From Arbacia lixula (lineage: Eukaryota; Echinodermata; Echinoidea; Arbacioida; Arbaciidae): a stretch of DNA of 64,000 nucleotides. This document shows, piece after piece, positions 11,698 to 23,604 of the stretch. Both the position numbers and the translations under genes were made by a program. Position 1 is the first letter of the stretch. The number at the start of each line of letters is the position of its first letter. Under the pieces are notes generated by a model. That model ran no database searches. It worked only from the letters and a program-made list of their open reading frames with translations, and had not been told where the DNA came from. The stretch spans positions 13,952,741 to 14,016,740 of the forward strand of contig OZ022589.1 in assembly GCA_963669155.1 (NCBI GenBank), written 5' to 3'.

Positions 11698-12456
11698 GTA
11701 AGTATTCATGCAGAGTAACATATATTAAAGTCCAGTGCACTTTCTTCAGATGTATTGTGATGGTGTGGTATGCTGGTGAGTGAGTATTATTTTGGCGGAT
11801 GTAAATCAATACCCCATTTTTTCCTACCTGAATGGTCACCATGTTGCAATTGATATGAAGTAATTGCAAGCCTAATCTCCTATCTCTAATAGACAGGGTT
11901 ATGATTGATATGAATCGCAAGTCAAGTTGAGATCAATCATTATTCTTTATAAGACGGGAACAAGATGTTTTTTTTTAAGTTTTGTCTCATCTAGGTTTCT
12001 TCATTCTACGTGCTGCAAAAATAACGAGACGTCTGGATCTATACACTCGTCTTTATTCTCTCTAGTTGTGTTATTTCACAAAAATATGTTGCTGAAGTAA
12101 AAGTCTATGTGGGTTGATTTTTTTTTTTGCCGCAATAGTTTGCATATGACGTTCATACCACATGAAGTCAACACAGGTGAAGGCCCGATGATACATGCAT
12201 TCAGATTGAATGTGAAGTAGGAACACATTAGATTGGCTTTCTTCCTGTGAGAAGTCAACAGCTTCATGCAGTGTCAACCCTCAATGAGAGGGGGTCATGC
12301 AAAGCACTTTGCCTCTGTATAAATTATCTGCACTGAAAGCTGAGCAAGTGGGTTTAGTTTTCATCTGTCTGCATTCAGCTAACTGTTCAAATTATTTGAC
12401 ACACCTATATAACTATAAGACCTATAACTCCTCTTCCCTTCTACAGGACATTTAAA

Positions 12457-12478
12457 GAGAGAGAGAGGGGGGGGGGGG

Positions 12479-12533
<55 letters not shown>

Positions 12534-12549
12534 GGAGAGAGAGAGAGAA
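12457..12549. repeat. GA microsatellite with G12 run
   Basis: An uninterrupted GA dinucleotide array follows a run of about 12 G. The Ser/Leu open frames opposite it are compositional. Confidence 0.95.
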
Positions 12550-12666
12550 TGCGAGGGATATATAGACAGGTGCAGTGAGATATATAAGGACCACTAAAGC
12601 CTTCAGACTGAATTATTGTTTTAGTTGGGGGGTTCCTAGAGCCTTGTAGCGAGGGTGACTGTATAG

Positions 12667-13122
12667 CCCCGTTCATATACCATATACCGCTATTATTACC
12701 GATGCACATCGGTAAGCAAGTTTCCAGCGAGCCGCAAAAGCACCGTTCATATACACCCCCAAAAGCCGTAATGTTGCGGTGTTTTGGACAGCTGGACTCT
12801 CTCCAAACCAATGGTGACATGCTCCGCTCAGCCATACGAGCGGTAGGATTAGCGACCAACAGGCCAGAGCGCGATGCTAAAGGCGCAACATTTACGCCTA
12901 TTTTGCGGACGCAGTTTATAAGATTCGCTTACCGCAATATTGCGGTATTATTACTAGGTCTCGATCCGCGAAAAAGCCGCAAAATAAGCGCAAAAAAGGA
13001 GGAAGCAAATACCGCATTATTTGAGCGATTCCCGTTCATATACGCAGCTATCGGTAATGCATCGGCAAAATTGCCGCAAATGTTGCGCCTTTTTCGCGGA
13101 TAGGCGGTGTATATGAACGGGG
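12667..13122. mobile_element. CG-rich MITE with CCCCGTTCATATAC terminal inverted repeats
   Basis: The left end CCCCGTTCATATAC (12667-12680) is exactly mirrored by GTATATGAACGGGG (13109-13122). The 456-bp interior is richer in CG than its surroundings, with many CCGC/GCGG/ATTGCGGT words that also pair across the element (TTGCCGCAAA, TTGCGGT). It is non-coding. A 133-residue open frame across it follows from the CG-rich composition. The target-site duplication is not clear. Confidence 0.7.
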
Positions 13123-13654
13123 TTTATGTTTGTGAGGGAGAGGGAGAGGGAAAAAATGTTGCTTGAATGGTTTACAAATTCCACACAGGAGCGTTGGGTC
13201 AGGTCAGGGGCAATGGTCATGGGTACGCGGCCCAGGATGATGACAGGTGACCAGATGGTAGAATAGGGGTTTGACCGAGTTCAAGAGACTAGAGAGTAGT
13301 GTCCATATTATTGGGATAGGAAGCTTTGAACAGGATAAGATAACAAACCCCTCCACCCCCTTTTCCAACCTTGAAATGCAAGTATCCAGAGTGACAAGAC
13401 AGGGAGGGTAATATTGATATCTTTAGGATAGGAGTCTTTGGAAAGGATAAGATAACAAGTCTTGTTCTCCAACTTTGGAATGTCCATTAACCTGCTTGTA
13501 AGATGTGGGACATGACCATTGAATAGTATGTGGTAGTGATGCATTGGGATAGTATTGTTGTTTGTTGTTGATATGCTAGGCTTGAAAAAAAAGCTAGATA
13601 GGTGGTTATGCCTGCAGTCCCTCTACGAAAAGTCCTAGATAGGCTAATCATAGC

Positions 13655-13880
13655 AATACACACATATACATATAACTCTCACACACTCTCAATCATGCAC
13701 ACACACAGAATAAAAAACATACACACGAATACTCTCACCTACATGATACACTCACACACTCTCTTAAACACACACACATACACACACATGACCATGCTCA
13801 CACACTCTCATGCACACATACTCTCACGCACACACACACACACACACATACATACACACACACACACACACACACGCATA
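13655..13880. repeat. CA-rich microsatellite
   Basis: Interrupted ACAC and ACTCTCACAC arrays. The His/Thr-rich open frames here are artefacts. Confidence 0.9.
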
Positions 13881-14039
13881 CAGACTGTTTCCACTTCAGC
13901 CTTCTTCACATAAGGTTGATCCCATCTCTCCCTCCCCAGTCAAAAATAGATTTATTTCGAGTATGATTTGTCTTAGGTCTGTCACATGTAAACTTGCCGG
14001 CGACACTATTTGATATATGGTGTCTGACCGTAATCAGCC

Positions 14040-14580
14040 TAGCCAATAAGTCACTTTGAAGAGCGTGGTGCCTGTAGCATGGGCGCTACGAAATGTGAAA
14101 TTAAAAATACTTTCCCTTTCCGCTGCTAAGATCTATAAATAGGCAGGTGCTTGTAAGAATTTTGAAATTGGGATTCTCTTCACATGTGCAGTTAATGCCA
14201 TGAAAGAGTTTTGTGTGCATGTGACACGACCCATGAGGCGATATCCCCAGATGGCCTCCACTTTCCCATGTAATTATGAAATAGTGTATAAATGATTTGA
14301 GAGAAACTAGAGATTGAGAACCAAAATCGTCATGAATATGAAAATGGGGAGGCTGGCAAAGGCATGTCCCGGAATGCCCATGCATAATGAATCTTTCCAG
14401 TTGACGTACGCTGCAAAGTGATATTTATCGAGATTAGGTGCTCTTTTCTGCTAAGACGATGCAAGTTTTGTTGCCATGACGACGGGAGACTTTCCCCCCA
14501 TTCTGCTCAAGATAAAGTCTGCGCATTGACGCAACTGCGATATCATCGCCGGGCTAATCCAGGATGATTATTGTGTGTGC
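14040..14580. promoter_or_regulatory. Candidate intronic cis-regulatory block
   Basis: Low-repeat, higher-complexity sequence with several words matching known binding preferences. These are TTATCGAGATTAGG (GATA/Otx-like, about 14428), GGGAGACTTTCCCCCC (NF-kB-like, about 14484), AGATAAAG (about 14509) and GGGCTAATCCAGGATGATTA (two Otx/Gsc-like TAATCC/GATTA cores, about 14550). It is non-coding by frame. Regulatory function is inference from motif clustering only. Confidence 0.3.
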
Positions 14581-15236
14581 CTGGGCGTTGCACAAATGCA
14601 TCGCATGGGCTTGTACTTTATCTTTCATGGTGGCTTCTCAGAAATTAGACCCATTTTATTTCATAGAAAAAAGACGAGAGACTTTAGAAGGTGTGTTTCA
14701 TTTGATGTCAGGTGGAGTTTGCCCCGCCCCTCCATGCTTTCCTAGTATGGTCGAACCAAGCTTTTTTTTTTCTGATGTCAGTATTACTTTATCATGCACA
14801 AACATATACAGTAAGAAATTGTAGCCTATCATGGAAACTATCATGTTCACATGGAGTTTGCTTTCTTTATAAATTGCATTTCCTTGACAGTTTTTAGAGG
14901 TTAGTTATCACAAAATAGAATTGACAGAAGAGCTGAATATTAAATGTTATCATCCTAGTTGATGGCATTTCTATCTTAGATCGAAATTAAAGAAATAAAC
15001 AGAATCTGGGTGGAACCTTGTAATGGCTAGCTACAGTGTATGTACAACTGCTTCCACTACCCCTCCCCCCCCCTCCCAAATCACCACTTCCACCTTTTGT
15101 TTTCTTGCTGTACATTTCTGTTTGCAAGTATGGAAGGTGATGTCTACGCATATGTGCATGTTTATATATTTGTATGGACATCTATGTCTATGCATGTTTA
15201 TGCGTCCGTGTCTCTGTTTGTGCCTGGCGAATGGTC

Positions 15237-15266
15237 TGTGTGTATGCTTGTGTGTGTGTGTGTGTC
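15237..15266. repeat. TG microsatellite
   Basis: Short (TG)n array. Confidence 0.8.
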
Positions 15267-16382
15267 TTGGAGTGACTCAAAAGCCAGATTAGGTGAGTAA
15301 GTAGGTTCTCCTAGGAGCCCATACCATGTGTTGCTGCAATCCCATGTGGTCATTCACACAGCCTTGCCCTCCCATGCCTATACATGGCATAACCTGCCAT
15401 GGGACCCTAATTCTCATGGATGTGGGAATGCCCCTTCACTCATATTTTTAACGGCCATTTGCTTCTGCACACAACTACATGTAAGTCTGTTTGGGTCTCC
15501 TTGGTGGTCATTCACACGGCCTTACTTTCCCATGCCTGTTTTGGGGTTAGACAGCAATGTGAACCAAATTCTCATGGCTCCTTTCACACACATCTTTAGT
15601 GGCCATATGCTCCTGCACATACATGTAGCTCATTCTGATTGCATCTTCATGTGAACGTGAATGTAGGGGCCATGGAAACACGTTTTCAAATGTTGACATT
15701 ACACATACATCTGATACCCCTACATCATTTATCTGCTTTATCTACAGGATTGACTGAACAAATGGTACACACTAAATGTGTTTTCTTTAATGTGCTTAGT
15801 GTAATGTGTGGAGATCATACATGTTTAGCAATTATAGGAAGAATTGAAATGGTGTATGTAAGAGGTTTATTGTGTCTAAAGTAAACAAAAGGAAATGGAA
15901 TGATGTAAAATGGAATATTTGCAAAAAGTAATGGTGCACATACTGTAGCATACTAGGTTTTATGGGAAGATTGTCATGTATGTTCATTTACTTCATTTAC
16001 TAAATACACAATTAAAAATGGTAGATAGAATAGTTCCATTATGTTTCCTGGTGCTATCTCGTCATGTCAAACCCATGCTGAAGACTGATTTTGATGACTG
16101 CAAATTGAGTTGTTGTTTTTTATGTATGGGGTGGGCTATCTTTCAGGTCCACTATCTTGAAAGAAAATGTTTACATCATAGCATGTGTGAAAAATACAAA
16201 TCACATGGGGTCTTTTTTGCATGACAAGGGCTTGAATGTTTTGAGCACCCATGTTACTTTTTGACTGAATATGAAATGTTCTAGTTCAATGTGTTATGCA
16301 TGTTTTATCATTGTTTTATCATTGCTCATTGTTCATAACAAGGGGTCTTTTCTTTTCTTCTCTTTGCCTTTCTTTCTTGCAG

Positions 16383-16425
16383 GGTCGATATCCACCGCCG
16401 TGACAATATCGGATCTTCAGAGAAG
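16383..16425 (+). CDS. igf2bp: IGF2BP/Imp exon: KH1 beta-2/variable-loop segment
   Basis: A 43-nt exon with acceptor CTTTCTTGCAG and donor GTACAG. With the split Lys codon from the previous exon it reads KVDIHRRDNIGSSEK, almost the same as KIDVHRKENAGAAEK in vertebrate IGF2BPs. This is the beta-2 strand and following loop of KH1. It ends in phase 0, so the next exon should start with the beta-3 strand (AI-x-HGTPEG type). I found no such exon in the rest of the window. Confidence 0.9.
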
Positions 16426-16808
16426 GTACAGGTCAATAAGTGAACCATTTTCTTCTGTTTTTCCCCTTCTATACACTCACAAAGAGAACATTCACAACCG
16501 TTTGTAGCAATCACTTGCTCACAAATACAATACTAAGCTGACAACTCTTTCAATTTTCCAGAATGCATTTTGCAAGCATCTCAATCTGAGCCGAAAGACC
16601 ATCCCCATCTTTCCGTTTCCTGTCATCTGTTCTTGAATCCCTGTTTTACGTTCTATGCTACTGTTGTGTGCACTCTCAATGGAATGAAGACTGGTCATGT
16701 TATTGATGTTACGGTTATAATTTTGCTTGTTGAAAATGAAATAGCCTGAATTGTTCAATAAGTCTGCCTATGTTATTATGTTGTAGGGTGTCACAGCAAC
16801 AAACATGA

Positions 16809-16940
16809 GTGCCATTCTCATCGGTCTTAAAAAATTGCGAAGTTAGGGTGAAAGTTGCCTAGCAATTGTACAAAAGCCGAATGATCCTATTGTCCCTGTC
16901 CCCTAACTTCGCGATTTTTTAAGCCCAATGAGAAGGGCAC
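16809..16940. mobile_element. Short palindromic MITE (GTGCC-TTCTCAT ... AGTTAG)
   Basis: The left arm GTGCCATTCTCATCGGTCTT and AATTGCGAAGTTAGGG are mirrored by CCTAACTTCGCGATT and AAGCCCAATGAGAAGGGCAC. A second copy is at 39856-40024. The arms can form a long hairpin with a loop of about 40 bases. Confidence 0.75.
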
Positions 16941-17003
16941 TATCGTTCCTATTTGGTTTCACAAAGATTACACACAGCTTGAAGCAGGAAGACATGTCTA
17001 GAC

Positions 17004-17070
17004 TTGTCTGGAGGAGAGAGAGGGGAGGGAGAGGGGCAGGGAGAGGGAGAGGGAGAGGGAGGGAGAGGAG
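17004..17070. repeat. Purine (GGGAGA) tract bordering gap
   Basis: GA/GGGAGA-rich simple repeat, probably the cause of the adjacent gap. Confidence 0.8.
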
Positions 17071-17270
17071 NNNNNNNNNNNNNNNNNNNNNNNNNNNNNN
17101 NNNNNNNNNNNNNNNNNNNNNNNNNNNNNNNNNNNNNNNNNNNNNNNNNNNNNNNNNNNNNNNNNNNNNNNNNNNNNNNNNNNNNNNNNNNNNNNNNNNN
17201 NNNNNNNNNNNNNNNNNNNNNNNNNNNNNNNNNNNNNNNNNNNNNNNNNNNNNNNNNNNNNNNNNNNNNN
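17071..17270. other. Assembly gap (200 N)
   Basis: Exactly 200 N, the same size as the other gap, so this is likely a fixed placeholder and the true length is unknown. Missing IGF2BP exons could in principle lie here. Confidence 0.95.
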
Positions 17271-18430
17271 AAATGCCCAACAGCCTGGAACCAGGCTAAC
17301 CAGTATCCTACGAGCAGTTGTTTTGAAAGTGTAAAATGTTAGTCATTTGTAACGTGGAATTCATTTCCTTACCCCACTCAACATCTTCCATAAATTACAT
17401 CAGGATAGTTTCTCTCCTTATTACTAGTACTACAGTACGTCAGCATCCAATTATTGTGTTCTACATAAGGATAAGATTGAAACAAATAATGGAACTCATC
17501 GCAGTAGATATAATCATTCACTTCCCCAAACATATCCCAATGAATTTAATTTCAACAAAGGCCCCACGCAGTACAAGAACAGTTTTGCTACGGGCAAGTT
17601 AACACTCTAATCCAGTGCATGTACTGTATACAAATACTCAATACAGAATATTTAGAAAAGAGTAAAACTTTTGGTAACATCATGTGATGTCTTTTTGGAA
17701 AATATTCGACCCACTTATAGAGTGGTGAAAAGATAAGAAAGGGTGACAAGAGGAAAGATGAAATTTTATTGATTTTCAGCTTTAGTTTGGGGGCTTAACT
17801 CTCTCTAACCAATCCACAAAAATGCCATTCAGTTTGCACACATTTGTTTGTCATATTTAATGCGAGGGTTCAACTGAAAATAAATGAGATGAAAAGAAAA
17901 TAGAAAAGGATGGTGATGGGAGTTGTGAACTAGTCACAAAGAAGTTATACAGAAAAAGATAAAAAAGAGAGAGGAAGAATCTGCTGAAAATATGTAAAGT
18001 TTTGCAGCGAACGATAGGTTTCTTTCAAAAATCAGTCTCAATGAATATCAGTCTCAATGTTTAAGGCAGTGTCCATTATCCAGAGAACAACTCATGAATA
18101 TATTATAGGAAATAAATTGTGACTGCTCTGATGTACAGACCTGAACAAATTCCATGATTCCTTGGCTAGTGCTTTGGGATAATAGCAGGGTTTCGTACAT
18201 ACAGTTTTAACCTCTCAGAACAGTCAGTATTTGGTAGTGTATTCAACCAAATTAACTAGCCTATGAAGACATACAGGATTATGATAGCAATACTATTAAT
18301 GATATCTAACTTTCATAACATCCTTGAAATTTCTCAAATTTTCACTCAAACCTTTGGAAATTAAATCGCTTCTCCAGTGTTTTTACTTGTGCTCTGATAA
18401 TCTTGTCTTGTCTTGTCTTGTAGCAACACA
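17271..18430. other. Unassigned AT-rich sequence
   Basis: It begins with AAATGCCCAACAGCCTGGAA, a word block that recurs at 34738, 43628 and (diverged) 8727. Otherwise no gene, repeat family or motif recognised. Confidence 0.4.
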
Positions 18431-19275
18431 ATGACAACCATGTGAACACAGCAAAAACGATTAATGAAACGCTCTCCCAGATGAATGGTAACGCACATGT
18501 ATGAATTAACAAATCAGTGGCTCTCAAAGCCTCATCAAACAGGTTGGATTTCAGAGTACCCTTAGTGTAAGATATACACTGTGAAATCCATTTCAACACG
18601 TTAAAACACGTTAAGACGCTTAATGTAATGCCCTCCCAGATGAATGTTAACTCACCTAAAACTAAAACCACCAATCAAAGTGGGGTTGGATTACAGAGTG
18701 CCAATAGTAAAAGATAAACCCTGTGAATAACGCTTCAAAATAATTAAACGCTTTATGAAACGCTGTCCATGATGAATGCCAACGCACCTATAACTACCAA
18801 TCATTGGTCTGCGAGGTGGGGTTAGATGAAAGAGAGACGATATTTTAAGATAAACCCTGTGAGATCCATTTTAACACAATAAAACACTTTATGAAATGCT
18901 CTCCCAGATGAGTGTCAACGCACCTAAACTCATCTAAAACTAAAACTGCCGTTCAAGGTGGGGTTGGGGAGAGCCAATATTTTAAGATAAACCCTGTGAG
19001 ATCCATTTTAACACAATAAAACACTTTATGAAACGCTCTCCCAGATGAGTGTCAACGCACCTAAACTCATCTAAAACTAAAACTGCCAATCAAGGTGGGG
19101 TTGGGGAGAGCCAATATTTTAAGATAAACCCCTGTGAAATCCATTTTAACACAATAAAACACTTTATGAAACGCTCTCCCAGATGAGTGGCAACACACCT
19201 AAAACTACCAATCACTGGCTCTGGAAGGTGGGGTCGGGTTACAGAGAGCCAATAGTGAAAGATAAACCCTCCAAC
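18430..19275. repeat. Tandem satellite, about 137-bp unit, 6 copies
   Basis: The word AAGATAAACCCTGTGAGATC (with variants) starts at 18569, 18711, 18847, 18984, 19121 and 19259, spacings of 142, 136, 137, 137 and 138. Each unit also carries GAAACGCTCTCCCAGATGA, CAACGCACCTAAA and AAGGTGGGGTTGG. The central two units are nearly identical, while the outer ones are diverged. It is preceded by a (CTTGT)4 run at about 18402-18420. Non-coding. Confidence 0.9.
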
Positions 19276-19637
19276 TACACACACTACACGCATATTTCCA
19301 CCCCAGAATAGTGGAATAGACCAAAATCTCACCAAAAATACTACCCTGGATCCTGGAATGCCAGTTTGTGTGCAAGATATGCATGTATTGTGTACAGTCA
19401 TCCATCATAGTGGTTTATGTGTGTCTAGACTTTGAATCATACCACAGGTTTTGATATTGTACAACATACAGTTAGCGAAAGGGTGTATTGTGATCACTAT
19501 ATGATCACAGTTATGAGATTTTGAACTGTAAATTTGCATCATGCAGTAGTAATCTAAATGTTGTTGAATATTAACACTTTCACAACCAGATACAATGGTG
19601 TTCTATGTGATTTGTGTGCATTACTGGTGAAAAAAAC

Positions 19638-19753
19638 ACCTGTAAATACACCTGTAAATACAACTGTAAATACACATGTAAATACACCTGGAAATACACC
19701 TGTAAATACACCTGTAAATACACCTGTAAATACACCTGTAAATACACCTGTAA
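19638..19753. repeat. 12-bp minisatellite ACACCTGTAAAT
   Basis: About ten near-perfect head-to-tail units. The unit is a multiple of three, so it opens frames of repeated Asn-Thr-Pro-Val (+) and Gln-Val-Tyr-Leu (-), which are compositional. Confidence 0.95.
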
Positions 19754-19794
19754 TACATCAACGCTTGTATTCACAACAGTGGTTTAACACAGAA

Positions 19795-20010
19795 TCAATC
19801 ATGTGATGATGTTACCGCATCATTGATTTTTGTCACAGAATCACGACAGTGGACGATTTCAATCATTCGCTGTAATCATTATGTGGACAAACATAATGAT
19901 ATTGAATCAATAATATTGTATGATGTTGTTTTATTTGCTGTCCGATACAGTTGGTCCAGGTGTAGTACATGTGTGTCAAAGTTAAAATATATGCCAAAGT
20001 TAACCAAATG
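19795..20010. repeat. Copy of a dispersed palindromic repeat (ATTCGCTGTAAT... family)
   Basis: It shares blocks such as GATTTCAATCATTCGCTGTA, TTATGTGGACAAAC and GATGTTGTTTTATTTG with copies at 40978-41280 (same orientation) and 55352-55634 (inverted). Confidence 0.65.
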
Positions 20011-21223
20011 AAACTTCATCCATTCACTGCTACATGTTCATGTCATACAGGATGATTTGAATGAGAATAGAAAGTATTTTTTTCAATTCCAATTCCAAAA
20101 CTTGTTGAAAAGCTGGCAAGATATTTGTGGGCATTTTTGTCATCATGGTTGTAAACTAAAATGTACCAATCTCCTTGTATCTTTCAAAAGCATACTTTTT
20201 TTTTCTTTACATCTCTTATGAGAAACACATGCACAAATCCGATAGAGATGGTGATATTTTTTTTTAAACGAAGAGGGGGGAAACCCACTTCAGCCAATGG
20301 CTGTTTTTCAACAGGGTCCTCACATACAAATGGTTCAATAAAAAAACAATAAAAATACATTAAAAATATACAAAAATGAAAAAGTTATCTTTTTAATAAA
20401 GAACGTTTATATGACAATAAAAACAAATAAAAGGGAAAGGATATGGCATTTTGAAGATGGTGAAAAGGGAGAAAAAACATTCAACTGTGTAATGTGGCAT
20501 GTAGTATAATGTTTAGTATAGTATGTAGTTTTAAAAAGTTACGTTCATTGAGTGGGGAGAAAGTTATGTAATTATCTCATTATTTTTCCTTACATTTATG
20601 AGTTATTACAACAAATATTTAAAAAAAATACTATAAAATTTTAAAGATTCTTGACTGTATCTTTAAAAATAATTGTAACTATTTATTCTATATTTTTTCT
20701 ATAACTTTATTTGTTCTCATGTCAATATATAAATAAAAACATGGGTGGAGTGGTGTACATCTTCCTTTCTTTCTTTCTCTCCTTCTCTCTGTCTCCCTTT
20801 CTATTACTTACTCTATTTTGTATAAAATGTAAAATGTTAAAGTTTTCCAAACTCTCCAAGCTTTCTCCAAACTATCATGATATTTGTCCATGGTTCTGTA
20901 TGTTTTTGCAATCTCTTTCCCACTTAAATTGCTTTTCAGTCTGTCAATAACATGCTGTTTATTTGGTATTGTAAGATAATTTTTTGATGCAATTATAATA
21001 TGTTGATTACTGAAGATGCATTGCAGAATCCAATCAACAGAATAAATAAAATAAATAAAAACTGCAGTCTGCCATTCTGCATTGGTTTGCACATATTTCA
21101 GTAAACCTTGAATCTGTTACACACATCATTATGTACGACTGCTTTCACGAAATGACGCTTCATCTGAATTTTCACCATAACAATTACAATTGTGTTAACA
21201 TTCATAACTGGTGAGGGGATCAA
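20011..21223. other. AT-rich unassigned sequence
   Basis: Many A- and T-runs and a short TTTC tract near 20765. No gene or repeat family was recognised. Confidence 0.4.
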
Positions 21224-21345
21224 TTAAAGGGATAGTCCACCCTGAAGTAAAGTTGGTTTCAATAAAAGCAGATATATGGAAGAAGCAAAATAGCGAAAGT
21301 TTGATGAAAATCCATCAAAGGATAATAAAGTTGCAGAGGCACAAA
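21224..21345. mobile_element. Family A MITE, 5' end only
   Basis: Starts TTAA-AGGGATAGTCCACCCTGAA and continues through GTTGGTTTCAATAAAAGCAG and TTTGATGAAAATCCATCAAA. It is then lost, with no mirrored 3' end nearby, so it is a truncated copy. Confidence 0.75.
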
Positions 21346-22066
21346 AAGAGTGCCCTCAAATCATCATCATGGTTTCCCTATTGCAGATCATGTGCAGCCA
21401 TTATTCAATATTGATTTTCTTTGGGTATAATGCAAAACCTAGTTTCAGGACATAAGGCTTGAAAAAAAAAACACCCACAAATTATTTTCATTATCCTTCC
21501 TAGTGCAATTCATGTGTAGTCACTGTTCCGGAAATGTGTTTTGTACCTGGGAATATTGAAACAGGATGAAACTCTACGTACTAAAACTTGGGAGTTTCAC
21601 TGTGATCATAAAATGTTTGTGGGGTCTGATGGAGCATAGCATGTGACAAGAATTTTGAAAAAAGTACGTACTACAAATCCAATGAATTTGGTTACTGCAG
21701 TTCCAGGGCATATCTTTACATCCTAACTCAACCATTGTTCACGAGGCCTGAAATTCTAACCTTGAGCAATGTGTTAACTTATTCTTATCATCTCTATCTC
21801 ATGGATATGATTGCCCTGTTAAAAAATTGTCATGAAAACAGTTGAAATTTTTCATCCCTCAAAAATTCCCAAATTCCACTTCATATGACATCACAGAATC
21901 AAGGAGGATTGCTGGTTACCTTTCATTATGCTACCTGAGGTACCACTCACTATGCTCTTTCAAATCATGTATAACATAAGGGGTTACGGCTTTTTGACAG
22001 AATTGAATGAATCAAAATGTACCAATTTTCAAAAGTATACTACTGATTGAAAACGGAGCCATATTA

Positions 22067-22440
22067 ATATTTTTTACCATTTCACTTTTAGAAAAGTTGA
22101 GGGCAATTATTTGTGCACATGCCCATCTTTCCTTTACCCCCTTCCCTCCCACACACACACACACACACACACAAACAAACACAAACAGGCCCCACCTTTA
22201 ATATAAAACTGCTGACTGCTCAAAAGTGGTAAAAGATGTTATAAATATTTTTTACCATTTCACTTTAAGGATGGCTTAGGGCAATTATTCTTGCACATGC
22301 CCATCTTTCCTTCACCCCCCGGCCCCACCCCCCGACCCCATCCCCCGGCCCCACCCCCACCTCACACACACACACACTCAAACAGGTCCCTCCTTTAATA
22401 TAAAACCACTGATTGCTTAAAAGTGGTAAAAGATGTTTCA
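22067..22440. repeat. Tandem duplication (about 180-200 bp, two units) with variable CA tracts
   Basis: TATTTTTTACCATTTCACTT at 22068 recurs at 22246. Both units continue with GGGCAATTATT, GCACATGCCCATCTTTCCTT, a C-rich/CA array, CCTTTAATATAAAAC and AAAAGTGGTAAAAGATGTT. The CA/CCCC portion differs in length between the units. Confidence 0.85.
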
Positions 22441-22674
22441 AGCAATGAGAGTGCTGGCTAGCTGTCAGTCAAACATTATTGCGAGCTCGATATACGGTAG
22501 AAAGTGCAGGTACCACTGCAGTTGCATACTCTCAGACATGAGCGCATGAGGGCTCTTCTTCTTAACAAGTGACAATCTTCTTTAATTTGCACACTGCACA
22601 TCCAAGCAGCAAGTTCAGAGGCACACTTGACTATCGCTGGTGATTTGCTTAATCGGAATTGAAGAATGGCTCAG

Positions 22675-23020
22675 AAGCAGGGTAGGCCATGTGCAAAAGT
22701 CATGAAATTCAGCAGGAATTAGCAGAAAAACATAATGTATGAAATCACATGGTCATAGCTTCATGAAGCTTTACAGAAAAAGTGAAAAACCATCCTTGTT
22801 TAAGTTTGAAACATAACAACCTTAGTCTACTTTCATATACCATATTGCAGTGGACAGCGGCACTGCGCTGCCATTGCACACACTGCTCACATCACCACGG
22901 ACAGTGTGGTGTGGAGAGCCACAATGTGTTCTCATCGCAGTCTCTGTCTCTAGACTACAGGTAAAGCAGAGGTCTAGGATGACCCGCCCAACCTACTCAA
23001 AATCTAGCGATTAATATAAT
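22675..23020. repeat. Dispersed repeat R, copy 1
   Basis: It shares the order GCAAAAGTCATGAAA, TGTATGAAATC, AAAAA-TGAAAA, TTTGAAAC, TAGTCTAC, GTCTCTAG-CTA-AG and GACCCGCCC with copies at 27930-28230, 36160-36340, 40150-40320 and an inverted copy at about 48480-48740. Non-coding. Confidence 0.6.
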
Positions 23021-23038
23021 CCCACTCAAAGTCATCTT

Positions 23039-23426
23039 GCAAAGTTATGATTTTTAAAGTTTTGATTTTGTGACGTCACGTGTGAGGTGCTTTCCCATTA
23101 TGTTGTGTGCTGTCGGCTTGTATAAATTGTTATTTTTTCTGTTTTTGACACCAGGATAACACAATTTTTAGGTGTGTAAAAATGTATTTCGAATTATGTT
23201 CCAAATGCACAGGGAGAATGATGCAAATGGACATTTTCAAAACAACTGTACACGACACACATGTATGGGAGAGCACCTCCCATGTGATGTCACAAACTCA
23301 AAACTTTAAAAGATCATTACTTTCTTATCCTTTGACAGATTTTCATCAAACCTTCACTTATATGTTTCTTTCATATTTCTGCTTTCATTGATAAAAACTT
23401 AATTTCTTGGTGGACTTTCCCTTTGA
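23039..23426. mobile_element. Family A MITE, copy lacking its 5' end
   Basis: It holds both inner arms (TTTTGTGACGTCACGTGTGA ... GATGTCACAAACTCAAAAC) and the 3' arm through TCCTTTGACAGATTTTCATC to GGTGGACTTTCCCTTTGAAA. The outer 5' part is replaced by repeat R. Confidence 0.8.
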
Positions 23427-23604
23427 AACCTGACATGCATGAAATGTAGAATAAGTCAATGGGGTTTCCCTGACTTGACACTGTCAGAGTGTAAGTCTTT
23501 CTCTGTAGGTCTAGGCACTGTAGATATTTGCCATGTGTACAGTTTCTGAGTCACAAACTGACACAAGGCGACTGCCATTATCATTCTAAAAAACGGATGA
23601 CTTT

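Larger units (their letters stand above)
11698..16382 (+). other. IGF2BP intron interrupting KH1 (4.7 kb)
   Basis: It contains a G12/GA microsatellite (12457-12549), a 456-bp palindromic MITE (12667-13122), a CA-rich array (13655-13880) and a block with transcription-factor-like words (14040-14580). There is a TG array near 15237-15266. No extra exon could be supported. Confidence 0.5.
16426..17070 (+). other. Start of the intron after the last IGF2BP exon seen
   Basis: Non-coding. It contains a palindromic MITE (16809-16940) and ends in a GGGAGA-rich purine tract that runs into the assembly gap. Confidence 0.5.

Noticed and set aside
12702-13103. 133-residue open frame
   Set aside because: Lies inside the CG-rich palindromic MITE and reflects its composition.
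18430-19275. CRISPR-like array of regular repeats
   Set aside because: The whole 137-bp unit repeats with no unique spacers; it is a eukaryotic satellite.
19558-19806. NTPV-repeat protein
   Set aside because: A 12-bp minisatellite stays in frame by length alone.
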